Shown here in pieces: positions 1 through 9,613 of a stretch of DNA of 64,000 nt. Origin of the DNA: Planctomycetota bacterium (GTDB lineage Bacteria > Planctomycetota > Phycisphaerae > Phycisphaerales > UBA1924); assembly GCA_024280755.1 (NCBI GenBank), contig JAJRPN010000031.1:100236-164235 (forward strand). The letters are read 5' to 3'. A program made the translations under genes and the position numbers. Each line of letters opens with the position of its first letter. The stretch's first letter is position 1. Below the pieces are notes generated by a model that had not been told where the DNA came from, made no database searches, and saw nothing but the letters and a program-made list of their open reading frames with translations.

Positions 1-102
1 TATTGTTGCCTCCAAATCGAAGAAATCAACCTCTGATGGTGTATGAACTTGCTATTTGGGTCAACCCAGCTTATCCTTTTACCCGCCGAGAAATCGGTAA
101 CT

Positions 103-176
103 GCGTGCGTAGCTCAACTGGATAGAGCACCTGACTACGGATCAGGAGGTTGAGGGTTCGAATCCTTCCGCGCGTG
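103..176 (+). tRNA. tRNA-Arg (anticodon ACG)
   Basis: A full cloverleaf can be drawn. The acceptor arm GCGTGCG pairs with CGCGCGT (two G-T wobbles). The D arm starts GCTC, the anticodon stem CTGA/TCAG encloses the loop with ACG, and the T arm GAGGG/CCTTC encloses TTCGAAT. CCA is not encoded. A Rho-independent terminator follows directly. Confidence 0.95.
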
Positions 177-181
177 CTTCA

Positions 182-215
182 CAAACCCCGTTTTTGACGG
201 GGTTTGGTTGTTTTT
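182..215 (+). terminator. Rho-independent terminator of tRNA-Arg
   Basis: The inverted repeat CAAACCCCG / CGGGGTTTG is separated by a 7-nt loop and followed by a T-rich stretch (GTTGTTTTT). It starts six bases after the tRNA. Confidence 0.8.
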
Positions 216-271
216 GGGGCGAATCTTGCTCCTAATGTGCCTCTGAACGAAAGAAGCGAAAGAGCCTTGAC

Positions 272-988
272 TTATTTGGGCTTTGAGTTGGCAACTTCGA
301 GTTCGGTGAGCAGGCCGTCGTCCATATGAAGAATTCGGTCAAAAACTTCGAGTGAGCGTTGGTCGTGGGTGACGACCAAGACGCCGGCTTGGTTTTCGTG
401 CCCGATCTCACGAAAGAGTTCCATCACCTGGCGTCCGAGTTTGCTGTCGAGGGCAGCCGTGGGTTCGTCTGCAAGGAGCAGGCTTGGCTTGTTGGCCAAT
501 GCACGGGCGATAGCGACGCGTTGTTGTTGCCCTCCCGAGAGGGCCGAGGGCAAGTTCTTGGCGCGTTCGGCGACGCCGAGCGAGTCGAGTAGTTCCATCG
601 CTCGGCGTTTGGCTGGTCGCCCTTCGATCCCCGAGATCGACAACGCGATCATCACATTTTCGATTGCTGAAAGAAATGGGATAAGGTTGGATTTTTGGAA
701 GATGAACCCGAGGCGTTCACGCCGGTAGCGTTGCAGATTCACGAATGGCTTTGGGCCGTCCATGACGACCTTGCCATCGATTTTGATCTGACCGCTCGTT
801 GGCGGATTGATCAAACCGATCGAGGACAACAGTGTCGATTTTCCTGAACCACTCGGACCGAGCAGTGCGACCACCTCGCCGCGTTGAATGGTCATTGTTG
901 CTTCGCGCAGCGCGATGACTTCGGTGTTGCCCGAGCCGTAGATCTTTGAAATCCCGATAGTCTCGATTGCGGGTGCGTGTTGTGTCAT
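272..988 (-). CDS. ABC transporter ATP-binding protein, DevA/LolD-MacB type
   Basis: This 238-aa cytoplasmic ATPase powers the exporter encoded by this operon. Visible motifs are Walker A GPSGSGKST (44-52), signature LSGGQ (150-154), Walker B LLLADEP (about 170-176) and the H-loop His at about 208. The length and the LSGGQQQRVAIARAL context are typical of the MacB/LolD/DevA group, which works with a FtsX-like permease and an HlyD-like adaptor; both are encoded just upstream. Its ATG overlaps the permease stop by 4 nt (ATGA), so translation is probably coupled. It is the last gene of the operon. The substrate is unknown. In cyanobacteria DevBCA exports glycolipids with TolC; no TolC is present in this window. 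Confidence 0.9.
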   Translation of the reverse strand: MTQHAPAIETIGISKIYGSGNTEVIALREATMTIQRGEVVALLGPSGSGKSTLLSSIGLINPPTSGQIKIDGKVVMDGPKPFVNLQRYRRERLGFIFQKSNLIPFLSAIENVMIALSISGIEGRPAKRRAMELLDSLGVAERAKNLPSALSGGQQQRVAIARALANKPSLLLADEPTAALDSKLGRQVMELFREIGHENQAGVLVVTHDQRSLEVFDRILHMDDGLLTELEVANSKPK

Positions 989-2196
989 GAGAGCACCTCG
1001 TTGGGTTCGACGCTCATGGCTTTTCGAATGCCCAGTGCGCTCCCGACAATGCAGATCACCATGACAGCGAATGCGAGCCAGACGAGCATGTCGTTGGTGA
1101 CGATAACTCGGCGAGGGAAAAACGGAAAGAGTTTTTTGCCGATGAAGTAGGCGAGGACATACGCGATCGCGCCGAGCAGGAACGCTTCTTGAAGCACCAG
1201 TCCAAGGATCACGCGGTCTTTGGCGCCCATGAGTTTGAGCAGGGCTATGTCGTGGATCTTATCGAGGGTCATGGTGTAGAGGATCAGCGACATGATGATC
1301 GCCGAGATTGCAACGAGCAAGACTCTGAAAAGCCCGATCTGTCGACGGGCGCGATCGACTGGCCCTTGAAGCAAGAGCTGTCGCTCTTGTTCCCCGCTAT
1401 ATACCGTCACATCCGCCCATCCATTCATGACTTCTCGTACGATCTCGATATCGACACCGGGCTTGAGATTCACCAGGATCGCGCTGACCATTGGTGATCC
1501 AAACGCTGGGTTCATGCTTGCTGGCATGTTTGCTCGTTCGAGCATTCCGGGTTGGGATTGAGTGATGTCATCGTCCTCAGCGCGGCCGCGTCTGGCGGCG
1601 CGTTCTAATCGTGTCGCTTCGCCCGCAGCATCGAACTGGATCGCTTGCGAATCGGCGATGCTCATGAAGGCCAAGCCGTCGCCGCCGGAGCTGATCATGT
1701 TTTTGGTGATGCCCACGACATGGTATGTGTCTTTGCCCAGCGTGATGTGTTCGCCAACCCCAAGCCCGAGGGTGACATCAGCGACCATCTCGTAGTGCCC
1801 TTGGGCGATGGTTCGGCCAGAAATAATTGGCAGCCACTCGCCTCGATCGGTTGGCCACGACAGCCCGACGATAGAGATGCGGATGGATCGTCCCTGGTAT
1901 TCGCGCTGGACGGTGTGGGTGACGAATCGGCGTGCGCTCGCGACTCCGGGGACTGCCCATGCGCGGTCTTCGACATTGGCAGGCAGACGCGAGAGCTCGG
2001 CGAATGGCCCGCGCGTGTCGCTCTGGACGATCCACAGATCGGCGTTGAGTTCATCGATCAACAGCACCGCGTCTTCTTCGATGCCTTTGTAGATCCCGCC
2101 CATCCCCATGACGATCATCAACAACAGCCCAAGACCGACGGCGGTGAGCAAGAACCGTCCCAAGTTAAACCGGACATCGCGGATGGCCAGATTCAT
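985..2196 (-). CDS. ABC transporter permease, DevC/FtsX-MacB type
   Basis: This 403-aa inner-membrane permease has the MacB-like layout: an N-terminal membrane segment (about residues 12-32), a large periplasmic domain, then three C-terminal hydrophobic segments (about 285-310, 335-355 and 370-390) forming an FtsX domain. It is encoded between the HlyD-like adaptor (4-nt overlap at 2193-2196) and the ATPase (4-nt overlap at 985-988). The gene order adaptor-permease-ATPase matches devBCA. The likely role is ATP-driven export of a lipid or small envelope molecule; the substrate cannot be read from the sequence. Confidence 0.88.
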   Translation of the reverse strand: MNLAIRDVRFNLGRFLLTAVGLGLLLMIVMGMGGIYKGIEEDAVLLIDELNADLWIVQSDTRGPFAELSRLPANVEDRAWAVPGVASARRFVTHTVQREYQGRSIRISIVGLSWPTDRGEWLPIISGRTIAQGHYEMVADVTLGLGVGEHITLGKDTYHVVGITKNMISSGGDGLAFMSIADSQAIQFDAAGEATRLERAARRGRAEDDDITQSQPGMLERANMPASMNPAFGSPMVSAILVNLKPGVDIEIVREVMNGWADVTVYSGEQERQLLLQGPVDRARRQIGLFRVLLVAISAIIMSLILYTMTLDKIHDIALLKLMGAKDRVILGLVLQEAFLLGAIAYVLAYFIGKKLFPFFPRRVIVTNDMLVWLAFAVMVICIVGSALGIRKAMSVEPNEVLS

Positions 2197-3335
2197 TGGA
2201 CCACAACCTTCTTCTGATCAGGCAGCATGCCCTGCTTGGGCAGCCGGAGGATCGTATCGCCCACACTGATGCCTCCACTGACTTCGATCGAGTCGCGTCC
2301 TTGTGCACCAAAGGTGCAAGGTGTCCAGCTCGCGCGCCCTTCACGCAAGGTATACACGCCGCGTTTTCCTTCGACCATTTTTACGAAACTCATAGGCACC
2401 GTGAGTACATCGTCTAAACGCGCGGTTTCGATATAGACCTCGCCGCGTTGCCCGATCGCCCAGTGTGTAGGGAGTTGTTCGATCATCACATCAACAATAA
2501 ACTCGCGTGTTTCTGGATCGGTTTCGCGTGCGAGCCGAACAACATGCCCGGTAAATGGATCGTTGGGTTGTGAACGGAGAATGACGCGTGCGGGTTGATT
2601 TGGCGAGAGCGATGCCATCGCGGTTTCGTCGACCCATGCGGAGAGCCAGATTTCATCGAGTGAGATAAGCGAATAGATCGAAGTTCCTGGCACAACGATC
2701 GAGCCCTCGTCGCGGTCTCGCCGAACAATCAGGCCATCGAATGGTGCCTTGATGATCGTGTCATCGAGCCGAGCGTTTTGGTATTCGAGTGTTTTCTCTG
2801 CTGCGATGCTCAGCATCCGTCCTTCTGCGCTACCCGCTTTGGTGCGTGCGAGATCTGCTTGGGCAATGGCGACTTGTTCTTCTGCCTTGTCGATCTCGGA
2901 TTCGTTGGCTGCGCCCTGATCGAATGCTTTGCGGACGCGAGCGATCTCTCGTTCGAACTGGCGAAGCACCGCTTGTGCCCGGACTTCATCAGCCTTGAGC
3001 CGATCGAGCCCGGCGGTTGCTGCGTCAAAGTTGGCTTTGGCGATTTCAACCAGACGGAGGGTGTCCGCATCGTCGAGCCGAGCGATGATCTGCCCGGCCG
3101 TCACGCGATCGTCTTGATCGACACTGAGTTCAACAAGTCGTCCTTGGATCTTTGGCGAGATGGCTGTTGCGATGCGTGCTTGGACGGTGCCGGTGCCCAT
3201 GACCTCGACAACGAGTTCACTCGCTTTGGCTTCGTATCCGATGACGGGGATCGGCTTGAGGACACGGGTATAAATGAGGAACCCGATGCCAACAGCGAGG
3301 ATGGCGATGAACAATACTTTGCGGACGATGCCCAT
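2193..3335 (-). CDS. HlyD/DevB-type membrane fusion protein
   Basis: This 380-aa periplasmic adaptor has an N-terminal membrane anchor (residues about 5-23). A lipoyl/barrel-sandwich half (GRLVELSVDQDDRVTAGQII) is followed by an alpha-helical hairpin rich in A, E, R and K (about 100-170), the second lipoyl half (IIKAPFDGLIVRRDRDEGS) and a beta-barrel. It would link the permease to an outer-membrane channel. It is the first gene of the devBCA-like operon; an AAGGGA element lies about 9 nt before the ATG. Confidence 0.9.
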   Translation of the reverse strand: MGIVRKVLFIAILAVGIGFLIYTRVLKPIPVIGYEAKASELVVEVMGTGTVQARIATAISPKIQGRLVELSVDQDDRVTAGQIIARLDDADTLRLVEIAKANFDAATAGLDRLKADEVRAQAVLRQFEREIARVRKAFDQGAANESEIDKAEEQVAIAQADLARTKAGSAEGRMLSIAAEKTLEYQNARLDDTIIKAPFDGLIVRRDRDEGSIVVPGTSIYSLISLDEIWLSAWVDETAMASLSPNQPARVILRSQPNDPFTGHVVRLARETDPETREFIVDVMIEQLPTHWAIGQRGEVYIETARLDDVLTVPMSFVKMVEGKRGVYTLREGRASWTPCTFGAQGRDSIEVSGGISVGDTILRLPKQGMLPDQKKVVVQ

Positions 3336-3381
3336 GGTGCCGTCCCTTTCTTCTCATTCCTGAGTATTCGTCCTGCCCACT

Positions 3382-3412
3382 ATTGTAGCATCGGAATGCG
3401 AAATAAAATCAA
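3382..3412 (-). promoter_or_regulatory. Possible sigma70-type promoter of the exporter operon
   Basis: Read on the minus strand, TTGATT and TACAAT hexamers are separated by 19 nt, about 50 nt upstream of the devB-like ATG. The spacing is longer than the ideal 17 nt, so this is only a candidate. Confidence 0.3.
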
Positions 3413-3454
3413 ACCCAGACACCGCTATACACACAGTATATACGAGTGGATTGT

Positions 3455-5924
3455 TCATAGCTCGATAAGCAGTCGGCGTCGTCCTTTTGGATCGCATCCG
3501 ACAGGAATCCAGACGAGTTGGACATCGCATGATCCCATCTCGTTTTTGCGAGGGCTGAGCACTATTTCTTCGATTTCGAGTTCATCGATAGTAATGTCAT
3601 TGCGTACTTGCGTGAGTTCTGATTCGAACTCCGCTTCGAGTGTAGCGAGTTGTTCGTGCAGATAATCGAGGCTGTCCTTTGCGCGTCCGATGTCGCCGCG
3701 TTCTTTGGCGGTCCTCGATGCCCGGCTCGCGGTGGTGCCCGCGCTTCGCACATTGGTTGCGTTCATGGCTTTTCGCCCAAGCAACGCCCCTAAGAGGGTC
3801 GCGCCGAAAGAAGCCGCAGTTGAGATCCTGCTGGACTTGTACTGTGCTCTTTGTACATCAACCTTCTGCTCGGCCTTCATAATCCGAGTCTTAAGTTTCT
3901 CTACCTTAGAGCCATATTTTCTGCGCAAAGCATCGAGCTTGTCATCGCGGTGTTCGCGAAGTGTATCGCGGAGTCGCACACGAAATGCACCCTCTTCTTC
4001 ACCAAGATCTGAACAAGTTTTTAGCAGCTTACACTTATACACACTCTTGGCATTCTGACGATAGAGATGAGCCTTCGCTCGTGTCCCCCAAGATTTGTAT
4101 GAAGATTTTCGCGACGCCTTCGAAGGCAACGGGTCATATGAACCGTCCCCATCTGGTTCATCAAACACATCAGTCTCGATGGGAATCTCGAACGAATCCC
4201 CCCAAGGATCTGCCCCGACAGAGTCTTCAAGCATTGTGACCAAACGAACATCACGCCATTGATCGATCTTCGCGCTCACACGAACATAGTGCAATGAAGC
4301 ATTCGTACACAACGCCGGCGTGAAGCAAAGCCGCTCGTTTGCGCCCAACGCTCCCACCATCGGCAGATACCCAACTGAAACGCCCGACGCGGGGATCGGT
4401 GCTGCTTGGATAGGCTCATGCTGAGCAATAGCCCGTGTTTTTTGTTTCGGAACAGATGGCAATGGTGATGTGGCTGGTTCGATCTTGTTTGCTTTTTTAT
4501 CTTTCATCAGCGTGCTAATCTGCGTGCGCGTCATCGGCCCGCGAAGATAACTCATCACCCAGCGTGTATGAAAAATCACAGGCCCATCTTCATGCACATT
4601 GTGCATCAAGAACACCCGCTTACCCAACCCCGCGAGCATCTTGTCCATCGCTCTTCGATTAAACTTTGATGATTGCGTGAGCGCAGCACCCTCAAGCCCT
4701 TCGAGCACGCGTTTCTTATCGCGCTCTGTTTGTAGCCGACCAAGGAACCATGTCCCGGCGTTGCTCAAGCCCTTATAATCTAGGTCAACCGGATTCTGCG
4801 TCGCGAGTACCACGCCTACGCCGTAAGCACGGGCTTGTTTCATCATCGTCAGCAACGGCTTCTTGCTCGGCGGGTTCTTTGTTGGCGGAAAATAGCCAAA
4901 GACCTCATCCATATACATCAACGCCCGCAGCGAACTCGTCCCAGGTTGGGTCCGCATCCACGCAACCATCTCAGAAAGTACAAGCGTCACAAAAAACATC
5001 CGTTCACTCTCTGACAATTGAGCAATTGACAGAATCGAAATCCGAGGTTTACCTTCCTTTGTATACAACAGCTTGTGGATATCGAGCGGCTCGCCTTCGA
5101 GCCAGCTCGCAAACTCGGGAGATGCCAACAGGTTGTTCAGCTTGATAGCAAGCGCAGACCGGGCTTTGGCGGGCATGAATGTATCGACATCGAGCACACC
5201 AATGCGATCGAACGGCGGATTCTGGATCATTGGAATCAATGAACTCAAGCTCACGCTGTGCCCGCCTCGCCATGCCCGTTCGAATATTGTACTGAGCAAA
5301 ATATGCTCCGCACTCTGCATCGGATCAGCCTTGACACCGATCAGCGAGAGCACCCCGGACACGCTCGAACTCACCCGATCACGCAAAGCCTCGGCATCGT
5401 CAATCACCGCTTGACCGGGTGCATCGAACGACTTTAAAGGCGTTAATCCAACGCCTGCGCTGCTGCCCGGAGTGTAGATTGTCATATCGACCGCATCTCT
5501 GAGTGCGGAGATTCGCTCGCCGGTTTGGCCCCAATCTTTGAGTCCCTTTTTCCAGAGCTTTGCCTGGCTTGTGGCGAACTCTTTGGCGTCCATCCCCTTG
5601 CGTTGGGCAGCACCGGGATCAACCCAAGGCTCGAAGTCTTTGCCTTTGAGATTCGGGAAGGCCAACATCAAGTTGGCAATGTCACCCTTGGGATCGATCA
5701 CGATCGCAGGAATCTTATCGAGCGCAGCCTCTTCGAGCAAACCAATGCACAACCCGGTCTTGCCTGAACCTGTCATCCCCACACAGACTGCATGCGTCGT
5801 CAGGTCCTTCGAATCGTACAAAATCGGATTTGGTAAGAGTTCCTTCTCTGGCAAGGTCGTACTCGCGGCCGAGATAAAAGGCTCCGAGTTTTTCGTAGAT
5901 ATCTGGTGATGGTGCTTTGGACAT
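3455..5924 (-). pseudogene. HerA/DUF87-type ATPase, interrupted by a 1-nt frameshift
   Basis: The gene encodes a P-loop ATPase with Walker A GMTGSGKT, a Walker B-like MYMDEVFGYFP, and LATQNPVDLDYKG, as in HerA-helicase-like 'ATP-binding' proteins; a coiled-coil region lies near the C-terminus. The natural start is ATG at 5924, preceded by GGAGG. It gives MSKAPSPDIYEKLGAFYLGREYD, but that frame then loses homology. The correct continuation (LPEKELLPNPILYDSKDL..., followed by the P-loop) lies in the next frame. Removing one base near 5855 (the CC of GACCTTGCC) restores a single protein of about 822 aa. The downstream frame is open for 800 residues with no further lesion. The cause may be a sequencing error, a recent mutation or a recoding site. 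The function is unproven; relatives are often called DNA-translocase-like. Confidence 0.75.
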
Positions 5925-5971
5925 GTATTCCTCCAAAGGAAGGATAGCCGAATTCTCAGTTGATCGCCAAC

Positions 5972-6001
5972 GAAAAACAAAGCCCCGCGAATGCGAGGCT
6001 C
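5972..6001 (-). terminator. Terminator of the porin gene
   Basis: On the minus strand AGCCTCGC-ATTC-GCGGGGCT is followed by TTGTTTTT, about 45 nt after the porin stop codon. Confidence 0.75.
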
Positions 6002-6045
6002 TGTCAAGAGAAGATTTGCACTTCAGATGTATCTCAAGTTCTGGA

Positions 6046-7503
6046 TCAGAACTTGTAGACAGCCTGGAAGTAGAAGAAATCAATATCTTCATCCGTGCCG
6101 GTGTCGGTGAAGAAGTCGCCAGCGAAGAAGTGTGAATATCCGCCCTGAAGAGTCAGGTGGCGATCAACAAGATACTTGACAGTCAGGTCAAACTCTTGCC
6201 CAACATCACTCGATGCGCCCGCTGATGTTGCACGGAGGATACCGCCACCAGCGTTGTAGACCGAATCAGTATCTTCGGTGCGTGTGAAGTTGTGAAGATC
6301 TGCCTTGACAAGGAACTTCTTGTGTGGTTTGAACGAGACACCAGCCGAGATATCGATAATATTCTGACGCCCGATCAGGTCCATGTACCCGTTGTAGGCA
6401 TGCCCGAGGGGGAAGAGCTGGTTGAAAGTTTCGACATTGTTATCACCAGCGGTTTCATCGCCAGAAGCAAGATCGAAACCCAAGTAGACCTTTGGCTTCC
6501 ATTGAGAATCAAATGAATAGTAAATCTGTGAAGCAAACATGTAGGCATTGATATCAGCACTACCCACATCGCCAAACTGGTAGGCGCCTTCGAAATCGTA
6601 CCCGAATCCAGAATCACCAAACTTACCAAAGAGCCTGGCACCGATGGTCTGGCGTTCTTCTACGCCTGATGTGCCGTTGTATGTCTTTGAACTATCGGTT
6701 TCTAAACCGAGATAGTAGAGGTCGACACCGATATTGTGATCGCCGCCGAACTTACCTGTCGCATACACACCATAGAAATCTGGTCCTGCATTCCAATCGT
6801 TGAAGCTATACTTTTCAACGGGTGTATAGCGGGTGTAGAAAGCGTCTGCACGCCAGCCATTGAACTCGATGATTGCCCGAGCACCATCCCATGAACGCTG
6901 GGAGTTTGACCATGGGAGTGTCGAGACGAGCCTTTGTTTGCCAAAGAGCAAGCCCTGACGACCCAAGCGGAAAGTCACTTTGTCATCCGCCTCACCAAAT
7001 GGGAACGAGATATCGACAAATGCATTCTGGAGATCCAACGCATCAGCATCTAACCCGCGAACCCCCCCGGGGAGGTCTCTGTCAGTAGCGAGAGCACTTT
7101 CGCCTTCAATGAATACCCGGAGGTTATCGCCGAAGTGCCAATCGCTATAGAGTTGTGCCCGTGTGAGTGTAAATGAATCATCCGCAGTTGTTGCAGATGA
7201 GAAACCAAAGGATTGCCATGCTTCGGTGCGAATCCGAAGTTCGCCACCCACACCAACCCAGAACGAACCATCGTCGTTGAGCTTCATGTGCTTGATGTCA
7301 TCCCAATAATCCGAGCCGTCAACTGGGTTGAACTCTGACCAGTTTTCATCAAATCGGAGTGTCTTGAACTTGGGATAGGTTACACCGGATGGTTCATCAT
7401 CATTGGCAACCGCGAATCCTGCGCTCGCAACAAGTGCGACTGTCCCAGCCAATGCGGCAGCGGTCAGTTGTTGAATCCCATTCCTATTACTCTTGCGTGT
7501 CAT
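6046..7503 (-). CDS. Alginate-export-family outer-membrane porin
   Basis: This 485-aa protein has a signal peptide (hydrophobic residues about 13-32, cleavage near AVA-ND). The rest is amphipathic beta-strand-like and ends in YFQAVYKF, with a C-terminal Phe as expected for an outer-membrane barrel. The block LRVFIEGESA ... LDLQNAFVDI ... RLGRQGLLFGKQRLVS ... RSWDGAR resembles the alginate export (AlgE-like) family, whose members are often found as generic porins in respiratory operons. It lies downstream of the octaheme cytochrome and the Cys-tailed protein and is followed by a clear terminator. The substrate (anion, hydroxylamine or nitrite, or polysaccharide) is not known. Confidence 0.8.
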   Translation of the reverse strand: MTRKSNRNGIQQLTAAALAGTVALVASAGFAVANDDEPSGVTYPKFKTLRFDENWSEFNPVDGSDYWDDIKHMKLNDDGSFWVGVGGELRIRTEAWQSFGFSSATTADDSFTLTRAQLYSDWHFGDNLRVFIEGESALATDRDLPGGVRGLDADALDLQNAFVDISFPFGEADDKVTFRLGRQGLLFGKQRLVSTLPWSNSQRSWDGARAIIEFNGWRADAFYTRYTPVEKYSFNDWNAGPDFYGVYATGKFGGDHNIGVDLYYLGLETDSSKTYNGTSGVEERQTIGARLFGKFGDSGFGYDFEGAYQFGDVGSADINAYMFASQIYYSFDSQWKPKVYLGFDLASGDETAGDNNVETFNQLFPLGHAYNGYMDLIGRQNIIDISAGVSFKPHKKFLVKADLHNFTRTEDTDSVYNAGGGILRATSAGASSDVGQEFDLTVKYLVDRHLTLQGGYSHFFAGDFFTDTGTDEDIDFFYFQAVYKF

Positions 7504-7608
7504 TGCAGCCTCCAGGCGTACAAGTGTGAAAACCCGCGCGGTGCACGCCGAACATTCGACGCCGATCGCCCCGCGAGCGAATTGGTCAGAACTTTGTTCT
7601 TTCGCGTT

Positions 7609-8082
7609 TCATCCACACCCCCCACCACACCCCAAAGCATCTGGTGCACCTGGGATCGAATCGGCGAGTTCGCAGAGCGCTTGGTAGTAGGTTTCGGTCT
7701 CAAGCCCAACAAGCGTTGCACCAAAGTGTTCGGCATCCTCATTGGAAACGATCTCGCCATAGTTGATGGTGGGAATGTGGTACGCAATGAGCAACGGCCA
7801 GGCTTCTGGCTGTTGCTCAAAGTATGGATGGATACACAGGCAGAACCCCGCCGATGGATGATCACCAAGGGCGATCGGTGCCGCGAACTCACCGGGCTCA
7901 AGATGCTCGGAGTCGAAGCGAATGCTCACCGGATACCGTACAAAGTCACTGTCATCAAGCATCTTGAGAATCGTCTCGGCGTCGATATACATCCCGTGCG
8001 ATAGCCGGGCGTTCATCGCTTTTTCACCGAGATGATCTTTGAGCGCGATTCGTGCGTCTTGTTCGGTTAGCTGGCGTGCCAT
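7609..8082 (-). CDS. Hypothetical protein with Cys-rich GCGGGCG tail
   Basis: I do not recognise this 157-aa protein. It has no signal peptide or membrane segment, is mildly acidic, and ends in ALGCGGGCG, with two Cys in a flexible Gly tail that could bind metal. Other Cys residues occur in the central FCLCIHPYF segment. An AGGAGG-like element (TAGGAGGAATCC on the plus-strand flank, read as GGATTCCTCCTATGGC) lies next to the ATG. It sits 77 nt after the octaheme cytochrome gene and 105 nt before the porin gene on the same strand, so a role in the same respiratory system, for example as a metallochaperone or assembly factor, is a guess from position. Confidence 0.7.
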   Translation of the reverse strand: MARQLTEQDARIALKDHLGEKAMNARLSHGMYIDAETILKMLDDSDFVRYPVSIRFDSEHLEPGEFAAPIALGDHPSAGFCLCIHPYFEQQPEAWPLLIAYHIPTINYGEIVSNEDAEHFGATLVGLETETYYQALCELADSIPGAPDALGCGGGCG

Positions 8083-8159
8083 AGGAGGAATCCTGTTGTA
8101 GAAGTACCCACTTCTTTGATGACCGATTTCTCGATCGAGTATATATCAAGATTGATCAC

Positions 8160-9599
8160 TCAATCCTTATATCTATTCTGAAACTCTTCCTGAGCTTTCT
8201 TACGCGCAGCAGCTTCATCAGGGTCCATTTTTCCAAGGATCCATTTGTGATCGTCGTGATTGAGGACTTCAGTGATCTTGGCATCGAGTTTCTTCGCTGC
8301 TTCGATCAGGGCGGGATCGCCAGAATGCATACCTTCTTCTACAAGTTCACGAAGTTCAGGGATGTACTCTGAGTAGAAGTTACGAGCAATCTCGTAAGTA
8401 CCGTGCCAATGGGTGTAGTCCGGTGCCATCATTGAAGCACCATGACGAGCACGGCGACCCTCGTGATGCCAGATTTCAAACCATGTGAAGTCGATCTTGT
8501 TAGAGAACTTCACAGGGTTCTTGAGTGGAGCCGCCAATGCGTAAAGCGCCTTGCCGGGCTTAGCGAACTTATTATTGTACAGATCAATAAGCCCATCATA
8601 CTGGATATAGAAATTATCAACCCATTGTGTCTGATGACAACTGAGGCAAACATCCTTCATGTTATCACGACGAACCTGCCAAGGCACATTCGCACCCGGG
8701 AGCCCCATCTTGGCATCTGACACCTCAGGGCGAATTGAAACCGCCGGGCGGTTGTTCCAACTGATCCGCATGCCGATGTCATGGGTAACCTCCTGGTTCT
8801 TGGTCTGCGACATGTGACATGTTGCACATGTTGGAGCAGCCCAGTAATCCTCGCCAACGATCCACTTTTCATTGTCCAAGTTCATTTCATCAATCTTCGA
8901 GAAGAAGTTGATGCCATGCTTGGATTCCTCGTAGATTTCCTTCTGAGGATGGTCAGGACCAAGGTGGCACTTGCCACAGGTGTCAGGATGACGAGCCTGT
9001 GCGACCGAGAAGTCGTGGCGTGTGTGACACGCATTACATGAACCTTCCGAGCCATCTGGATTTAAGCGGCCGATACCTGAGTTTGGATAGGTTGCCGGAT
9101 CGAGCTTGCCGCCCGGGAGAACCTTGATTTCTGAACCATGGCACTGCCAACATCCGTTGACTGCTGCTGCCGAAACACCACCGGGGAATCCCTGTGTGAT
9201 CATACCCCTGTTGCCTTCAACAACTTCGGCAAGGACATTGTCGAGCGATCCCAAAATCCGCCCAGCCTTGGCGTGGTGAGAGCTGGCAAACTCTTCAACC
9301 TCTTTGCTATGACATCGTGAGCAGTCCTTTGGAGTCACCAGAATAGCAATCGTGAATCCTTCGTGCTTAAAAGCATCGACATCATCTCGATCAGCCTGAT
9401 GACATTCGTAGCACCCAACATTGCCACGATAATGTTTACTTGAACCCCACTGCTGATACAGACTCGGGTTCAACTTCTGATGACACTCTAAACAATCTTT
9501 GGTTTGGCGTGACATCTCTGCCGGAGCGAAGATTTGCCCCATAGCCGACGAGGCTAAAGCACAGAACCCTGCAACCAACAACAGTTGTTTTCGTCTCAT
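8160..9599 (-). CDS. Octaheme cytochrome c, hydroxylamine oxidoreductase (HAO) family
   Basis: This 479-aa periplasmic protein has a signal peptide (MRRKQLLLVAGFCALASSAMG) and exactly eight CXXCH heme motifs, at about residues 36, 63, 93, 150, 188, 208, 258 and 318. The helical C-terminus contains MMAPDYTHWHGTYEIARNFY, as in HAO-like proteins. The family covers hydroxylamine or hydrazine oxidation and, in reverse-type enzymes, nitrite reduction. The direction depends on a Tyr cross-link to the P460 heme that I cannot place without an alignment. Start: ATG at 9599 with AAAGGAG six nt upstream. The frame stays open to a GTG at 9617 that overlaps the nrfD-like stop. Coupling to a quinol-interacting NrfCD module suggests electrons are fed in, favouring a reductase role. 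Confidence 0.88.
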   Translation of the reverse strand: MRRKQLLLVAGFCALASSAMGQIFAPAEMSRQTKDCLECHQKLNPSLYQQWGSSKHYRGNVGCYECHQADRDDVDAFKHEGFTIAILVTPKDCSRCHSKEVEEFASSHHAKAGRILGSLDNVLAEVVEGNRGMITQGFPGGVSAAAVNGCWQCHGSEIKVLPGGKLDPATYPNSGIGRLNPDGSEGSCNACHTRHDFSVAQARHPDTCGKCHLGPDHPQKEIYEESKHGINFFSKIDEMNLDNEKWIVGEDYWAAPTCATCHMSQTKNQEVTHDIGMRISWNNRPAVSIRPEVSDAKMGLPGANVPWQVRRDNMKDVCLSCHQTQWVDNFYIQYDGLIDLYNNKFAKPGKALYALAAPLKNPVKFSNKIDFTWFEIWHHEGRRARHGASMMAPDYTHWHGTYEIARNFYSEYIPELRELVEEGMHSGDPALIEAAKKLDAKITEVLNHDDHKWILGKMDPDEAAARKKAQEEFQNRYKD

Positions 9600-9613
9600 G
9601 ACCATCTCCTTTA

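Noticed and set aside
2778..3665. 295-aa plus-strand open frame
   Set aside because: It is the reverse-strand shadow of the HlyD-like gene and extends into the next gene; no motif or ribosome site.
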